From Dipteris shenzhenensis (Eukaryota > Polypodiophyta > Polypodiopsida > Gleicheniales), in NCBI GenBank assembly GCA_047967505.1, contig CM106538.1: 64,000 nucleotides of DNA; one strand, written 5' to 3'. Of the stretch, positions 35,889-47,239 are shown piece by piece (positions within the stretch are counted from its first letter, which is position 1; each line of letters starts with the position of its first letter). The notes under the pieces are model-generated. The model saw only the letters and a program-made list of their open reading frames with translations. It ran no database searches and had not been told where the DNA came from. A program made the translations under genes and the position numbers.

Positions 35889-36835
35889 TGCCAAAACCAA
35901 AAGCTACCGTTGGTGTTCCAAGTTTCCCCTTCATTTTGGGCAATCATGGTCTTCAATTACAATGAAATTTTTATATTGTGTATTTAGGTGTGTATTTAGG
36001 TAGCATTGATGATGTGGCATCATGATTGTGTCTTGTGACATGGCATGTGATGAGACAAGGCCTATTGACATGTCCATGGTGTTGTAGTACCTAATGATAT
36101 GGCCATGTTCATGTGCCCTATGATTATGCCATTGACATGGCAAGCTATCTACCACATGGCACTAACTCGATGACTAACTTGCCTCATCTTAACCTAGCTA
36201 CTACCACTAACCCTATCTACCACATGGTCTAGGTTAAGGGACTTTTTAAAGAGATAAAGAAATGAAGCTCTAGCTATTGTGATGGGGCCAAAGTTGCAAT
36301 GTAGACCATGATAAACACATGGAGGTGAGGATGATGTTTAGAGTTACTCAAGAAGGCATTATGTTGTTATCATGGTCATTGTCTTTGACGCTTTGGGTCA
36401 TGGGATTGCTATGTCAAAGTGCTTGACATTGTTTTCCATTGTGCTCTTTGCATGATAGGATGGGTAGAGCAATAAGACACTACCTTTATGGCTACATAGA
36501 CACGTCATGGTTCATAAACACTTCAACATAGAGCACAAAATGGCCTCTCATGAACTGCAAACCCATGAACACTAGGCAAGAAGACACTTCTTCATAAATC
36601 ACATGCATTGTGCTATATTCTGAGAAAAAAACATAAGAGCTTGTAGGGCCCCATATGATTAGATATAAATCTCTCTATGAATCAAATTGGACAACTAGCA
36701 CCTATAGAACCTCTAAAAATGTCGAGGTTGGTATAAAAACTACCCCTAGTGTCCATCATCCGCATCTCATCCACTTAGCTACTACTAGTTTCCAAGATCC
36801 ATAGTCAAAGATCCACAATCAAAGATCTATGGGTA
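35889..36835. repeat. Segment X1, right part
   Basis: Continues the homology with X2 beyond the Copia insertion and matches 40291-40340 and then 40626-41570. About 285 bp present in X2 (40342-40625) is missing here. No gene is seen. The frame at 35931-36155 on the minus strand is not conserved in X2. Confidence 0.8.
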
Positions 36836-38945
36836 CAACAGTTCTGAAAGAGTGGCTGTAAGCTTTTCATCATCACTTTTTGTAATCAATGTCTCTCCAC
36901 AAAATCATATTAGGAAAATATGATTAGTTACAAAAGCAAAACCAAAAATTCTTACCATGTTCTCTATTTCTACTTCCCACACTAGCCTAGATTTGTGTTT
37001 GGCAATGCTAATCCCACCCATGTATTGCATTAGGAAAAAAATGAGCTCATTTTAGTGCCTTTTGGCCAAAATGAAAAATCCCTCTCCACCAATAACAAGA
37101 GAGCCAACATAACGTTGGGAAAATTAAGAAAAATTAGCATAATTCCACAAATAATAGTTTACGAATATACAACTCTATGAAATGAGCTTAAAAGATTCAA
37201 TGTTGTTTTTGAAAGAGATTAAGGAGTCAAACGTGGTTTCCCAATTTTCCCACTTGACTTTCAACTATTATATTCAATTCACTTTCATGAATCGAGGATT
37301 CAAATGTTCATTCTCTCCTAAACTAAAATTCTGTCTTGCATTTCACTGTTAGCATGTTCAAAGCTCTTTTATGAATCAAGGACTTTTGGTTCTAAACTAG
37401 TTCTACTGCTTGTTTCTCACTCTCTCTCATGAATCCTCCATGGCAATAGGCAATCTAGGGAAACCTAATGCAAAATGTTACGTAACTCATAATGCAAATG
37501 AACTTGACATTAAGGTGAGAGCTATTTCTCATTGACCTATAGCCTACATATCATCTATGGAGGTTGCCAACCATGTGAATGTAGATGGTTACTGGCAAAA
37601 CTTGGTTGTATCAAAAGGTAGATGGGTGTTAATGCAACCAATGAGGAGAAAAAGGCCATGGCCAAATAATATTTTTGTGGACTCTTGGAAGGGGAGAGTC
37701 AAAGATTTTAGAATATTAGTGGTAATAATAGTGTTAAGGAAATACTAATCGAGCATGTATATATGTATAAAGAGCTTGTGCTACGAGATTCTCCCTATTA
37801 TCTTCCACGGTACATGCCCAATTGTGAGCTCCTCTTTTCAATGTTTCAAATTGTAGTTTGAAACATTGTTGTTTTCTATGTCCACTAAAATTTCTTCTGG
37901 TTTCGGATCTGGGTTTCAGATCTGAATCCATCATCCTATGAAGAATGGTAGTGTAGTGCATTTCAAATTCTTAGATTTTTTGCATGGAGTAATAGGAGAA
38001 CTATAATATTGAGGTAGATTTGGAACTCAATTAGCTCAAATAGGTACCTTCTTTTATGACCATTTTATGAATTTTTGGACAAAGGAAAAACTCATGGTGT
38101 GTTAAAGGAACAAGATCTTCCACCATGGAAAGCTAAACTGGCCAATACTGTGTGGTAGTGTGACAGAGACATATAGGGCCAAGAAATTTGTAGAAGCTCA
38201 ATGATCTTTATGGCCAAGCATTGCTATAAGAATTGTAAAAATCAATATATCCATGCCAATCATAGTTTTTTTAAACCTATTGGACAAGTATCTGGTCAAG
38301 GTTTGCAAAACACCCACAAAACAATGCTCACCCTACAAAGCAATTGGAAATGATGTGAACGTTGACTTCTTGGATGATGGTTTTGATAAATCAACATATA
38401 AATACCGTGAAATGATTCCAAGTACAGTTACAATTAAATATATGATTGCAAGCAAAAATTTTATATTTTCATTCTACTATTAATGCAACAGGTTCATTGA
38501 GAACAAATTAGCTTCACTAGACCAAGACCTTAACTCCTTTAGTCTTGAAAATGAATCATTGGACATCAAGGTCTATGAATTGGTGTTATATCAATTACAA
38601 TGCCATGCAATGCCATGCGGTTGCACAGTTGCGCCATGATATTCATATGGAGATAGAGGACAACACTCCAAAATAATTTTCATTCATTATCAATAACAAA
38701 AAGGTAAATTGTTTAGCCATTAGTTCATTGTCTTCAATTGTGATATGCAAGGTTCATTGTTTTATTTATGACATACAGGACTAACAAAATATTGCAGTAG
38801 CTATTGCAAATAAGAGAAAGAACAATTCAATGCAAAAGTATCCCTAGAGGGACTATTTATATTACTCAAGCCTCATGATTTTGTACCTTTAGAGTATCTC
38901 AATGAGACAAATGTGAGACGATGAGCTATGTATACATTGTAATAG
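36836..38945. repeat. Segment Y1, right copy of Y
   Basis: Direct-orientation partner of 9140-11250, with the same order of coding-like relics (NVDGYWQNLVVSKGRWVLMQ and PMRRKRPWPNNIFVDSWKGR at 37557-37740; an acceptor-like 'aatgcaacagG' at 38483-38493 followed by FIENKLASLDQDL). In this copy the first relic is uninterrupted but the 152-codon middle part is broken. Confidence 0.8.
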
Positions 38946-39309
38946 ATCTTTATCTTTCTCTTTGGGTAAGGTTAAAATAATAATGTTCAAAAGAAAAAGA
39001 CCGAGTTTAGGTTATATCTCCAAGTAAGTGGGAACAATAAAGTATAACAAATGGATATTTGGGGTACAATAAATAGTGTGGGCCTCATAGACTTGTCTAC
39101 TTTTAATACTACCTCAAAAATCATTTACTTGCCCGTTAAATGCCATACCTACCACGTATGAAATTTAGTTAGAGTTTAGAGAATCTATGTGGATGAGCAT
39201 ATCAATGTTTATGGTGGGACACCTTATCATGTACGAAAGCAACATATGGAGGCATGAGAGACACATAGAGATACATGTGTCATTATTAGAACTATCATTG
39301 GAGGACTAA
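38946..39309. other. Unassigned stretch between Y1 and X2
   Basis: AT-rich, with no open frame above 60 codons and no match seen elsewhere in the window. It may be the true junction between tandem units or a later insertion. Confidence 0.4.
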
Positions 39310-41606
39310 GAATATGATATATAAATGAAGCAATAAGTGGCAGGATTTTGAAAACTTAGTTCTTGTGTTGTGGTTTGCAAGGCCAAAAGTAGAGTAGCTC
39401 TTCACGTGTTTTGTGTTTGAATGACAAGTCTAGAAGGCATTTAACAAAGAGGTTTATTGAAAAATAAAGATTCATAAAATCTAATATCTTGTACACACAA
39501 CTTTATTGTGTGTCTTAGAAGCTTGATTTGTTTCTGGTAAAGCTGCTGGATCATATTATACACTTAAGCTCTGATTTTTTTTTGTAAAGCTGCTAGATCA
39601 TATTATACACTTAAGCTATGTATTTCAAATTGGTTTTGTTCATGTTTCAACTATCCCAAAGTTGATAAATGATAGGCTTGGTATAACTCCAATGAAGTGT
39701 ATGGTAGCTCCCACCAAGCTGTTGCAGATGCATGGGGACATGATAATAAACTCTTCATGTGAGATATCTAGGTATCTTAGAGAATGAAAGTGATTTAAAA
39801 AAATTCCTTTATAGTGCTTTAGTAAAAAGGTATATAGATTTTTAAAATGATTATCGCCTTATTTTGGATGCTTGGGGAGGTAGGTTTGATGACAACACAA
39901 TTTTATGTAGCATTAAGATACTATCTTCTTATCTTTTCCAATTCAATGATTCTTGAAAGGTTATGGAGGAAAAAACACTAATGCATTGCTTAATAAGATT
40001 TATGGTCATTGAATAGAACAAACTTAGAATGCATCATATCACAATTGGCAAGAGAAATCATGGAAGAGGATTGCAAGGTCTCAAAATGTGAGCCCATTGG
40101 ATCAAAAGATAAAGCTCTTATTATGTGATTTGTAAAAATGATCATATGGTGTTACGATTGACCAAATTACAATATTTAGGTCTTAGAATACATCTATATA
40201 TGCAAAAATTGTCTTTTCCTATGCGAAACAAAATTAAAACTGGTCACAATTAAAACACACGACAATGTCTAGTACCCTTTCAGTAGAGGGCACCAAAATA
40301 AAAAACTACTTCTAGTGCTCCAAGTTTGCCCTTCCATATGTAAATTGTAATTTGACACATAAAATCAAAGCTAGAGGTGATTTGTGCTTATTTTCCCATA
40401 TTCTTGTATTACTCAGTTTCACCATTCTCAAAATGAAGTGTGTACAATAGCCATTAGTTTAAAAGAGCAACTTCTATTATGCAAGATAATGTAGTAGAAG
40501 TTCTTGATGCATTGTATCATTTTTCTTTAGTATTTTAGAGATCTGAAGTCAAATTGTTACATACTTGAAACATGCATCATTGTGTCTAACCTTGTTTCTA
40601 CAGGCTAAATTTTGATGGAATGTTTTGGGCAATCATGGTCTTCAATTACAATGAAACTTTTATAATGTGTATTGAGGTGGCATTGATGCTGTGACATCAT
40701 GATTGTGTCTGGTGACATGGCATGTGATGACTAGGGCTATTGACATGGCCATGGTGTTGTGGTAGCTAATAACATGGCCACGTTCATGTGGCCTATGATG
40801 ACAAGGCCCTATGATTGTGCTATTGACATGGCAAGCTATCTACCACATGGCACTAACTTGATGACTGACTTGCCTCATCTTAACCTAGCTACCACTAACC
40901 CTATCTACTGCATGGCCTGGGTTAAAAGACTTTTTAAAGAGATAATGAAAAATTTGGCAATTGTGATGGGGTCAAAGTTGCAATGTAGACCATGATGAAC
41001 ACATGGAGGTGAGGATGATGTTTAGAGTCACTCAAGAAGGCATTATGTTATTGTCATGGTCATTATCTTTGACGCTTTGGGTCATGGGATTGCTATGCCA
41101 AAGTGCTTGACATTGTTTTCCATTGTGCTCTTCGCATGATAGAATGGGTAGATCAATAAGAGACTACCTTTATAGCTACATACAATAAGAGACTACCTTT
41201 ATAGCTACATAAACATGTCATGTTTCATATATACTTCAGCATAGTGCACAAAATGGCCTCTCATGAACTGCAAACCCATGAACACCAAGCAAGAAGACAC
41301 TTCTTCGTACATCACATGCTTTGTGCTATATTCTGAGGAAAGAACATAAGAGCTTGTAGGGAAAACCCCTATATGATTAGATATAAAGCTCTCTGCGAAT
41401 AACACTGGACACCTAGAACCCATAGAGCCTCTGAAAATGTCGAGGCTAGTACAAACTCTACCCCAAGTTTCCATCATTCACATCTCATGCACTTAGGTAC
41501 TACTAGTTTCCAAGATCCACGGTCAAAGATCCACAATCCAAGATCCACATTCAAAGATCTATGGGTACAAAAGTTCTCAAAGAGTGGCCATGAGCTTTTC
41601 ATCACA
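39310..41606. repeat. Segment X2, with an empty Copia target site
   Basis: Matches 28996-29990 and 35889-36840 as one continuous stretch. At 40281-40300 it reads 'cagtagagggcaccaaaata', exactly where X1 carries the Copia insertion. It runs on into the first ~30 bases of segment Y (to about 41606), where homology stops at a (CA)n run. X2 alone has about 285 bp at 40342-40625, which may be ancestral or inserted. A ~30-bp phrase, 'caataagagactacctttatagctacat', is tandemly doubled at 41153-41208. Confidence 0.85.
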
Positions 41607-41622
41607 CACACACACACACACA
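41603..41622. repeat. (CA)n microsatellite at an element junction
   Basis: A CA dinucleotide run marks the point where Y homology ends and the next retroelement begins. Confidence 0.7.
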
Positions 41623-41636
41623 TGTTTCCATTATCA

Positions 41637-41649
41637 TGGTATTAGAGCC
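41637..41649 (+). promoter_or_regulatory. Decayed initiator tRNA-Met primer-binding site
   Basis: TGGTATTAGAGCC differs from the consensus TGGTATCAGAGCC by one C-to-T change at a CAG site. The preceding bases end in CA (41635-41636) as an LTR should, but no LTR can be delimited upstream because the X2/Y homology reaches to 41606. Confidence 0.65.
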
Positions 41650-43659
41650 AATGATGTTCATAAGCCCTTGTATGTTGTTGAGGTAAAAGGCCCTCCATTG
41701 AGGCATTTGAGCTCTAGAGTTTTGAGAGAGATTTTGTAAGATTGAATCTCCTTCAAAGTGAGATTTCCATTCATTGAGGTCTTTCTTTAGTCTCTCCTTG
41801 AGAGAGTCCTTTCCTCTCATTCTTCAAGGTAATTCAATAGAGAGATCATTTTTTTCTTCGTTGTTTCCAGGAAGCAATGCCTTCACAATCCCACATCTCC
41901 TCTACAACAGCAACTAGCGAGGCCTCCATCACCTACACTGAGTTCTACACTCCAGCCGTCTCCAATATTGCCCAAATAGTTGAGCTCTATTGACTTCTAT
42001 GACCACCAAGCAACATGGCTTCACAACAAGTCTCCTACGTCAACAGAGATGCACATGTAAAGCAGCAGCAACGTTCAGCCATGGCTCTACACAATGCTAG
42101 AATCAGTGGGTGACACACCTAGCTGACTCATAGCACTAGCTTCAACCTAGCCGACTTGAAGCACCAGCTCCAACCCGATGCCTTAGCTTCAACTACTCAT
42201 AGCCAGATGTCTCAAAGCCTCCAAGCCTCCAAGAATTCAAGGTCATCTTCAATGGCTTCTACAATGAGCTCTTCAACCTTCAATCCATTTGGAGGACCAG
42301 TGAACCAGCATAGTCTCTAGCTGCAGCAGCAAAGAACACCACCTCCACCATTATGGATGGCCTCTAGCAATACCACAAACAATGTTGTGGAAATAGCCTC
42401 CCTCAATGGCCAAAGCCATCTCAAAGCATCATGCCAAGGCTTACCGAAGAGTGCCCTCAAATGTCCAACTAGCAATCAAGGTAGAAAAAGCTACATACGT
42501 GACCTCCCAACAATGAGCAAGCCTCCACACACAGTAGCTCCATGATGCCACAATAGCATTGGCTTCTCTGAACTCTTCTCCAACACGTCCCAACAACCTT
42601 CATCTTGATGTCCCAGCTCGGTGAAGAGAGCAACCTTCTCAGTGACTATACGCAAGGAGCGTGTTCGTGGAGGCGCTCTTGTCTCATCAACAAAACCTTC
42701 TCCTACACAGAGCCTTTGGAGATTCTCTTTCTCTCTCTACATTTTCTTTCAAATAAGCCCACCCATGGTAAGGTTCAACTAACCCTAGGTCCTCCTTTGC
42801 ATGACACATGGCAGATAAGAGCTAACCTGGATTAAGTTTAGTTAACCTTGAGTTCAAAGGGTTGGTCAAGGTTAGGCCACATGGGTGCCACCTCACTTGA
42901 CACATGGCAGTGCCACATCACTTACACTATGCTACAAAGGCACATTGTGCTCCCAACACATGCACGCACAGTCCATATCATCAGTGCATCCACATCATCT
43001 TTTTTTGGGCCCTCTTGTGCTCAAAATTTTGCCATTCTTTTGAGGGCTATATCTTTCTATCCAGGTGGAATTTGAAGACGCTCCAAAAATAAAATTGCTT
43101 ACTAGCTCGTGCTCTATGCACCCATCATATCATATTTTATAGTTGGGATATTAACTTTGCAATATAGGCAAAAACCTCTTCATCAGCACCACTCCTGATC
43201 AGATCGCATCCCCTTTGAACCCAACATAAACCAAATCAAGATAAAATCTATTTTGCTACTTTTTTATCTTGATTGACGTGTAGACTAGTTATAGGACTAA
43301 CTACCTTAGAGGAGATCATCTACAAAAGCCAACTAAATCCCTACCCAAAAACTCCCAATTAGTTGCCAGTCCCTTCAGAACCTATCATCGGTATTCATGT
43401 CACACATATCGATACATGTTCCATCATTTGACAAAGGGCAGATTCACTCTTATTGAGTCACTTGGTAGTTTGGTTTACCGATTCAAAACAATTCCACCTT
43501 TGCACTCACATGCCACCTTGTAAAGTCAATAATTGACTATTTGGCATTTGGTTATGCACCACTTCTTCAAACCTTGTAAAGCCTCTGGTTATCACCGGAA
43601 CTTGGTTGCTATTTGTATACAGGTTTTGATTCTTGGTGTACCATGGTGAAATCACATGA
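41650..43659 (+). other. Leader region of a second Copia relic
   Basis: Between the primer-binding site and the gag remains lies about 2 kb. A serine/glutamine-rich frame starts at ATG 41879 and runs, with several TAG stops, to about 42545 (phrases such as SFNLADLKHQLQPDALAS). It may be a decayed first ORF or carried sequence and I do not recognise it. 42546-43659 has no coding signal. Confidence 0.4.
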
Positions 43660-44680
43660 TAATGTCATATTTCTTGATCAGAGTAGCAAGCTTCATGATA
43701 TCAATTATGGCAATTGGAAGCTCAAAATGCTAAACATTTTTTAGCTAAAGAACTTGTGGGGCATTATCAAAGAAGACCTGAGCCTATACCTCAAAAACTC
43801 TTACCACCGTAGATCAGCAACAACTAGTGCTCACAAAGTAATAGAAAGGTGAGATACCAAGGCTCGACTTGCCTTGAATATCATCAACTTCAATGTGAAA
43901 GATATGATGACCCCTCTTCTTCATGGGCAAACCTCACCTAACTTGCTTGGAAGGCTTTGGAAAGGAGGTACAATGCCAACAACATGTCATGTATTCTCTT
44001 AATGGATAATCAACTGAGCAACAATCTGATACTTCCAAATGAATCACCTCTTGACTTATTACTCATATTGAAGGACCTTGATGATTAGCTCACATCACTT
44101 GAACATGAGGTCAAACAAGAGAGACTAGTCTAGCTTGCCATTAATATATTTGGACCAGATTATGGGTAGTTTTTGTGATTACATTAGTCACTTGAGATGC
44201 CCCACAAGCATTCCAACTCATGTCAAACATGCTCATGAAGGAGCAATTGAGATGTGGTCTCAAAACAAATTCGAAGAATCATGACACTTCCCATTGGCAG
44301 CTTGATCTATTTGACTATCATTAGGCTAGACATATCCTATGCCGTTGGTGTGCTCAGCCAGTTCATGCAAAATCCCAAGAAGACTCACCTACTTATGGCA
44401 AAGAGAGTACTCGAATACCTTAATGGTACATGGGATCATGGACTATATTATGCTAGGTCATCCAACTTACACTTCCATGAATACATAGATGATGATTGGG
44501 CAGGAAGTGTAAATGGCAGAAGATCCATTAGTGGATACTTCTTTAATCTTGGCTCCGCAGCTTTGTCATGGTAGAGCAAGAAGCAACCAACAGTGGCATT
44601 GTCTTCCATTGAAGCACTTTGGCAACATAATATCACCTCCATTCCAGGAATGAAATGTGTAGTCATCTTCCTGTGGAACA
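43660..44680 (+). pseudogene. Internally deleted Copia: gag start joined to RT end and RNase H
   Basis: Gag remains begin near 43670 (SSKLHDINYGNWKLKMLNIF, KNLWGIIKEDL) with many stops and continue to about 44230. From 44254 the sequence is already the end of the reverse transcriptase and RNase H: PIGSLIYLTIIRLDISYAVG, LSQFMQNPKKTHL, RVLEYLNGTWDHGLYY, YIDDDWAGSVNGRRSISGYF, then W-stop-SKKQPTVALSS. Protease, integrase and the catalytic part of the reverse transcriptase are missing, so this is a large internal deletion derivative. The TAG at 44572 stands where Copia elements usually have Gln, another CAG-to-TAG change. Confidence 0.85.
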
Positions 44681-44689
44681 ATTATAAAA

Positions 44690-45300
44690 AATATTAGTCT
44701 CTTTTGAATATTTTTCCTATTAGTTGTAACTCTTTTTTTTTTTTAATGTGGGTTTATATTAATATGGTGATGTCAAATATATACAACTTCAAATAAGATC
44801 AAATGACTTCAAAAAGAAGTTTTGATCAGTGACAGAGTCTTCCTTAGAGATATCCATAACCATCCGTTCAGCTGAAATACCAGTAGCAGTGACAGAAAAA
44901 AATAGCAATCTAGGCCGTCGTCTCATACGGCTCTTCTTTGGGCACCAAGTGTGCCACCACTCAAAGTACAATTGTGCCTGGGATGTGTGGATGGGGGCAT
45001 GGCTTTTGGACTCTGGTTTGTGGTCTGGGCTCCGAAGGCTTGAAGTCGGGAGGCGTGACTTCATTATGATCTTTAAAAGTAACTCCAACAGGGTCATTCC
45101 ATGACACAAGTCTCTTGTAGACAACCAAAGGAGGGGGAGCCAAAGGCAAAGGCGTAATGTAATGTTAGATATGCTCAATGCCCCACCCTCCTGGGTAACC
45201 ACCAGTGGTCCAAGGTGCTCAAGTTATAAGGCCCCCATATGAGGAGAAGCCATATGTGAGCCCGGGATACTTGATGTTGCATGTCAGATGAGGTCTATCA
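44690..45300. other. Unassigned insert between two RNase H pieces
   Basis: Begins after a T10 run (44731-44740). Minus-strand frames at 44789-45202 and 44961-45149 overlap, and the second has a proline-rich gag-like composition. I recognise no family. The 23-bp phrase 'accaacagtggcattgtctt..' occurs on both sides of the larger insert (44593 and 45728), which shows that sequence came between two copies of the same RNase H segment. Confidence 0.4.
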
Positions 45301-45740
45301 ATGAGACCGTTGATGGTAGAAAGGTGATTACGTGGGAGTCCCTTGCTCTTGCTGGGGTCTAGTGGCCAGCTAGCCCCTAGCTGGGGGGTCTCAAAGGGGC
45401 CAGCAGCCCCCCTGGTGGGAGTTCGGGGGCGAGAGCCCCCGAGGCGATGGTGTAGGAAATATTCCATGGACGACTAGTCAGTTCCACTGAGTAGGTTGAC
45501 TGGTCGGTTCCACCAACTACGTTGATCCGACTATCGCCCTCATAGCTATAAAGAGGCGACCTCCCCAGTCCATTGTATAAGATCAATTTAGATCAGATTA
45601 GATCTTCCACCTAGTAGCTCTTCATCTAGTATCTGTCTAGATCACCATCTAAGCTCCATTGTGGGAGCACACGGGTGGATGGAGCCATCATCTGTACTAC
45701 ATCAGTATTGAAGGAAAATTTTGTTGTAACCAACAGTGGC
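45301..45740 (+). mobile_element. GC-rich LTR-like block, possible solo or 3' LTR
   Basis: A TG start at 45451 (TGTAGGAAATATTCC) is preceded by a G/C-rich purine tract with a 7-bp stem hairpin CGGGGGC-GAGA-GCCCCCG near 45423-45440. It contains a TATA-like CTATAAAGAGG at about 45544, a poly-A-region-like 'attgtataagatca', and ends near AACCAACA at about 45733. These are the usual internal marks of a plant LTR, but there is no partner LTR in the window and no clear target duplication. 45728-45800 then repeats the Copia RNase H motif (VALSSTEAEYKVACFVACEK). Confidence 0.5.
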
Positions 45741-45829
45741 ATTGTCTTCCACCGAGGCTGAGTACAAGGTAGCATGTTTTGTTGCTTGTGAAAAATAGAG
45801 ACTTTTCTTTCTCTAGCTCTAGAGCATTT

Positions 45830-47115
45830 CCCACGAGCTATTTTTCTGTTGTGATGATTTCCTCCTCTCCAAGCAGCTATTTAAAGTGTTTTGCAATCAC
45901 CTCAAGGATTTCCTCCGGGTCTTGGATGTGTCTGTTGCTGACTTGAAGAGCATCAAGGGATTCTCTAGCATGTTTTTTCTTCAGACTTTTAAACATATCC
46001 TCATTAGCCTTATCTGCTCTTCCAGCCCACCAATCCCTAGTGTAAATTCTGGCCTGGTTGGCTGCTATTTTCGCTTCTACCCTGAGTTTGGCTCTGATTG
46101 TCCTCAATTGTTCCTGGCCCTGCTCAGTGTTGTCACTCTCAAGGAGAGCCAATTGTGTTCTTCAAGCTTATGAATTCTAATCAATCAAGCTTTGTCAACT
46201 CTATGTTTGATTGCTTGCAAGAAAATTTTAGTCCTATCCGTGGCTCTGATCCACTTATCTATTGCATTAGCTGATCCCCCAAAGGCATTGTGCCATATTT
46301 TATCGATCTTATACCTAACATCAGGGAGTTGAAAAAAAAAGGGATTGGCTTTGAACCACAAATAGCCAATGCTCCTTTCTTACTTTTCCAAGACTATGGA
46401 GATGGGTTTATGATTCGAGAAGGGAAGGGTACCCAGCGCTATGCTCTTGATGCACAGCATCTCCTCAATAATTCTCTTGGCCCAATAAGCTCTGTCCAGT
46501 CACCCTTTCCTATGGAGGAGCCCTACCTAGTTATTTGTCCATGTAAAGGAAGTATCTCCTGATATGTCCAATAGCTTGGCCCTTTCTTTAAGGTGAGACC
46601 ACGTATTTAGTTCGTGACCTCTTATCACACTGCCTCTTCCTTCCCACCTATCCATTCTACACTCAACCATATTATAGTATTCGAGTAGTATCACATTGTC
46701 TGCCAGGCGGATAGTTTCCCATAGAAGAGCTCTGCCTCTAGTCGCATTTGGGGCATACACCGAGAAGGCTTGGTAAGAGAGATTTGGATAAAAAAATTCC
46801 ACCCCTACCTTGAATTTTTCGAAAGTCTATAGAACTCTTCCTATTCCTTGGACCAAGTATTTAGCAACACCTATAGCTGCACCTCCTCTCCCTTCATCAT
46901 GGTCAGTTGTGAACCAGCTTCTATTATCATCGATCTGCTTTAAATGCCAAAGAAGCTTAGCCCCTCCAACTTTGACTTCTTGGAGAGCTAAGAAGTCAAG
47001 GGAAATCTTGTTTGTTCTCAAACATCTCTTGAATACTAGGGGCTTCAAGTCATTAGTTAACCCCTGAACATTAACTGAGAGACAAGTAGATTTTTTTTTA
47101 CTCATCATTGGGTGG
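45830..47115 (-). pseudogene. L1-type LINE ORF2 (endonuclease and linker), broken
   Basis: Reading leftwards from 47108, MSKKKSTCLSVNVQGL, then FLALQEVKVGGAKLLWHLKQ and GRGGAAIGVAKYL are the start of an APE-type endonuclease with the catalytic Glu present. Further on come FSVYAPN and LEYYNMVECR, where LGDFNMVE is expected, so the catalytic Asp is lost, then LLDISGDTSFTWTNN. After a stop or shift comes a stretch ending PFSNHKPIS, where the SDH motif has become SNH. The linker (DWWAGRADKANEDMFKSLKK, EEILEVIAKHF) runs to about 45830. The reverse transcriptase that should follow is missing. Confidence 0.88.
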
Positions 47116-47239
47116 AGCTTTTGTTCCTCAACTTCTTGAAGTTGATCGGGCTCATTTGAGGCGATAACGCAAAACCTCTAGACAACCTCCTCTTTTCTCT
47201 TTCTACTAAACTCTTCTTGGTCGGGTTATCTACGTGGGA

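Noticed and set aside
45830-46173. + strand open frame over the LINE linker
   Set aside because: The minus-strand reading contains the conserved LINE phrase DWWAGRADKANEDMF and is the real one.
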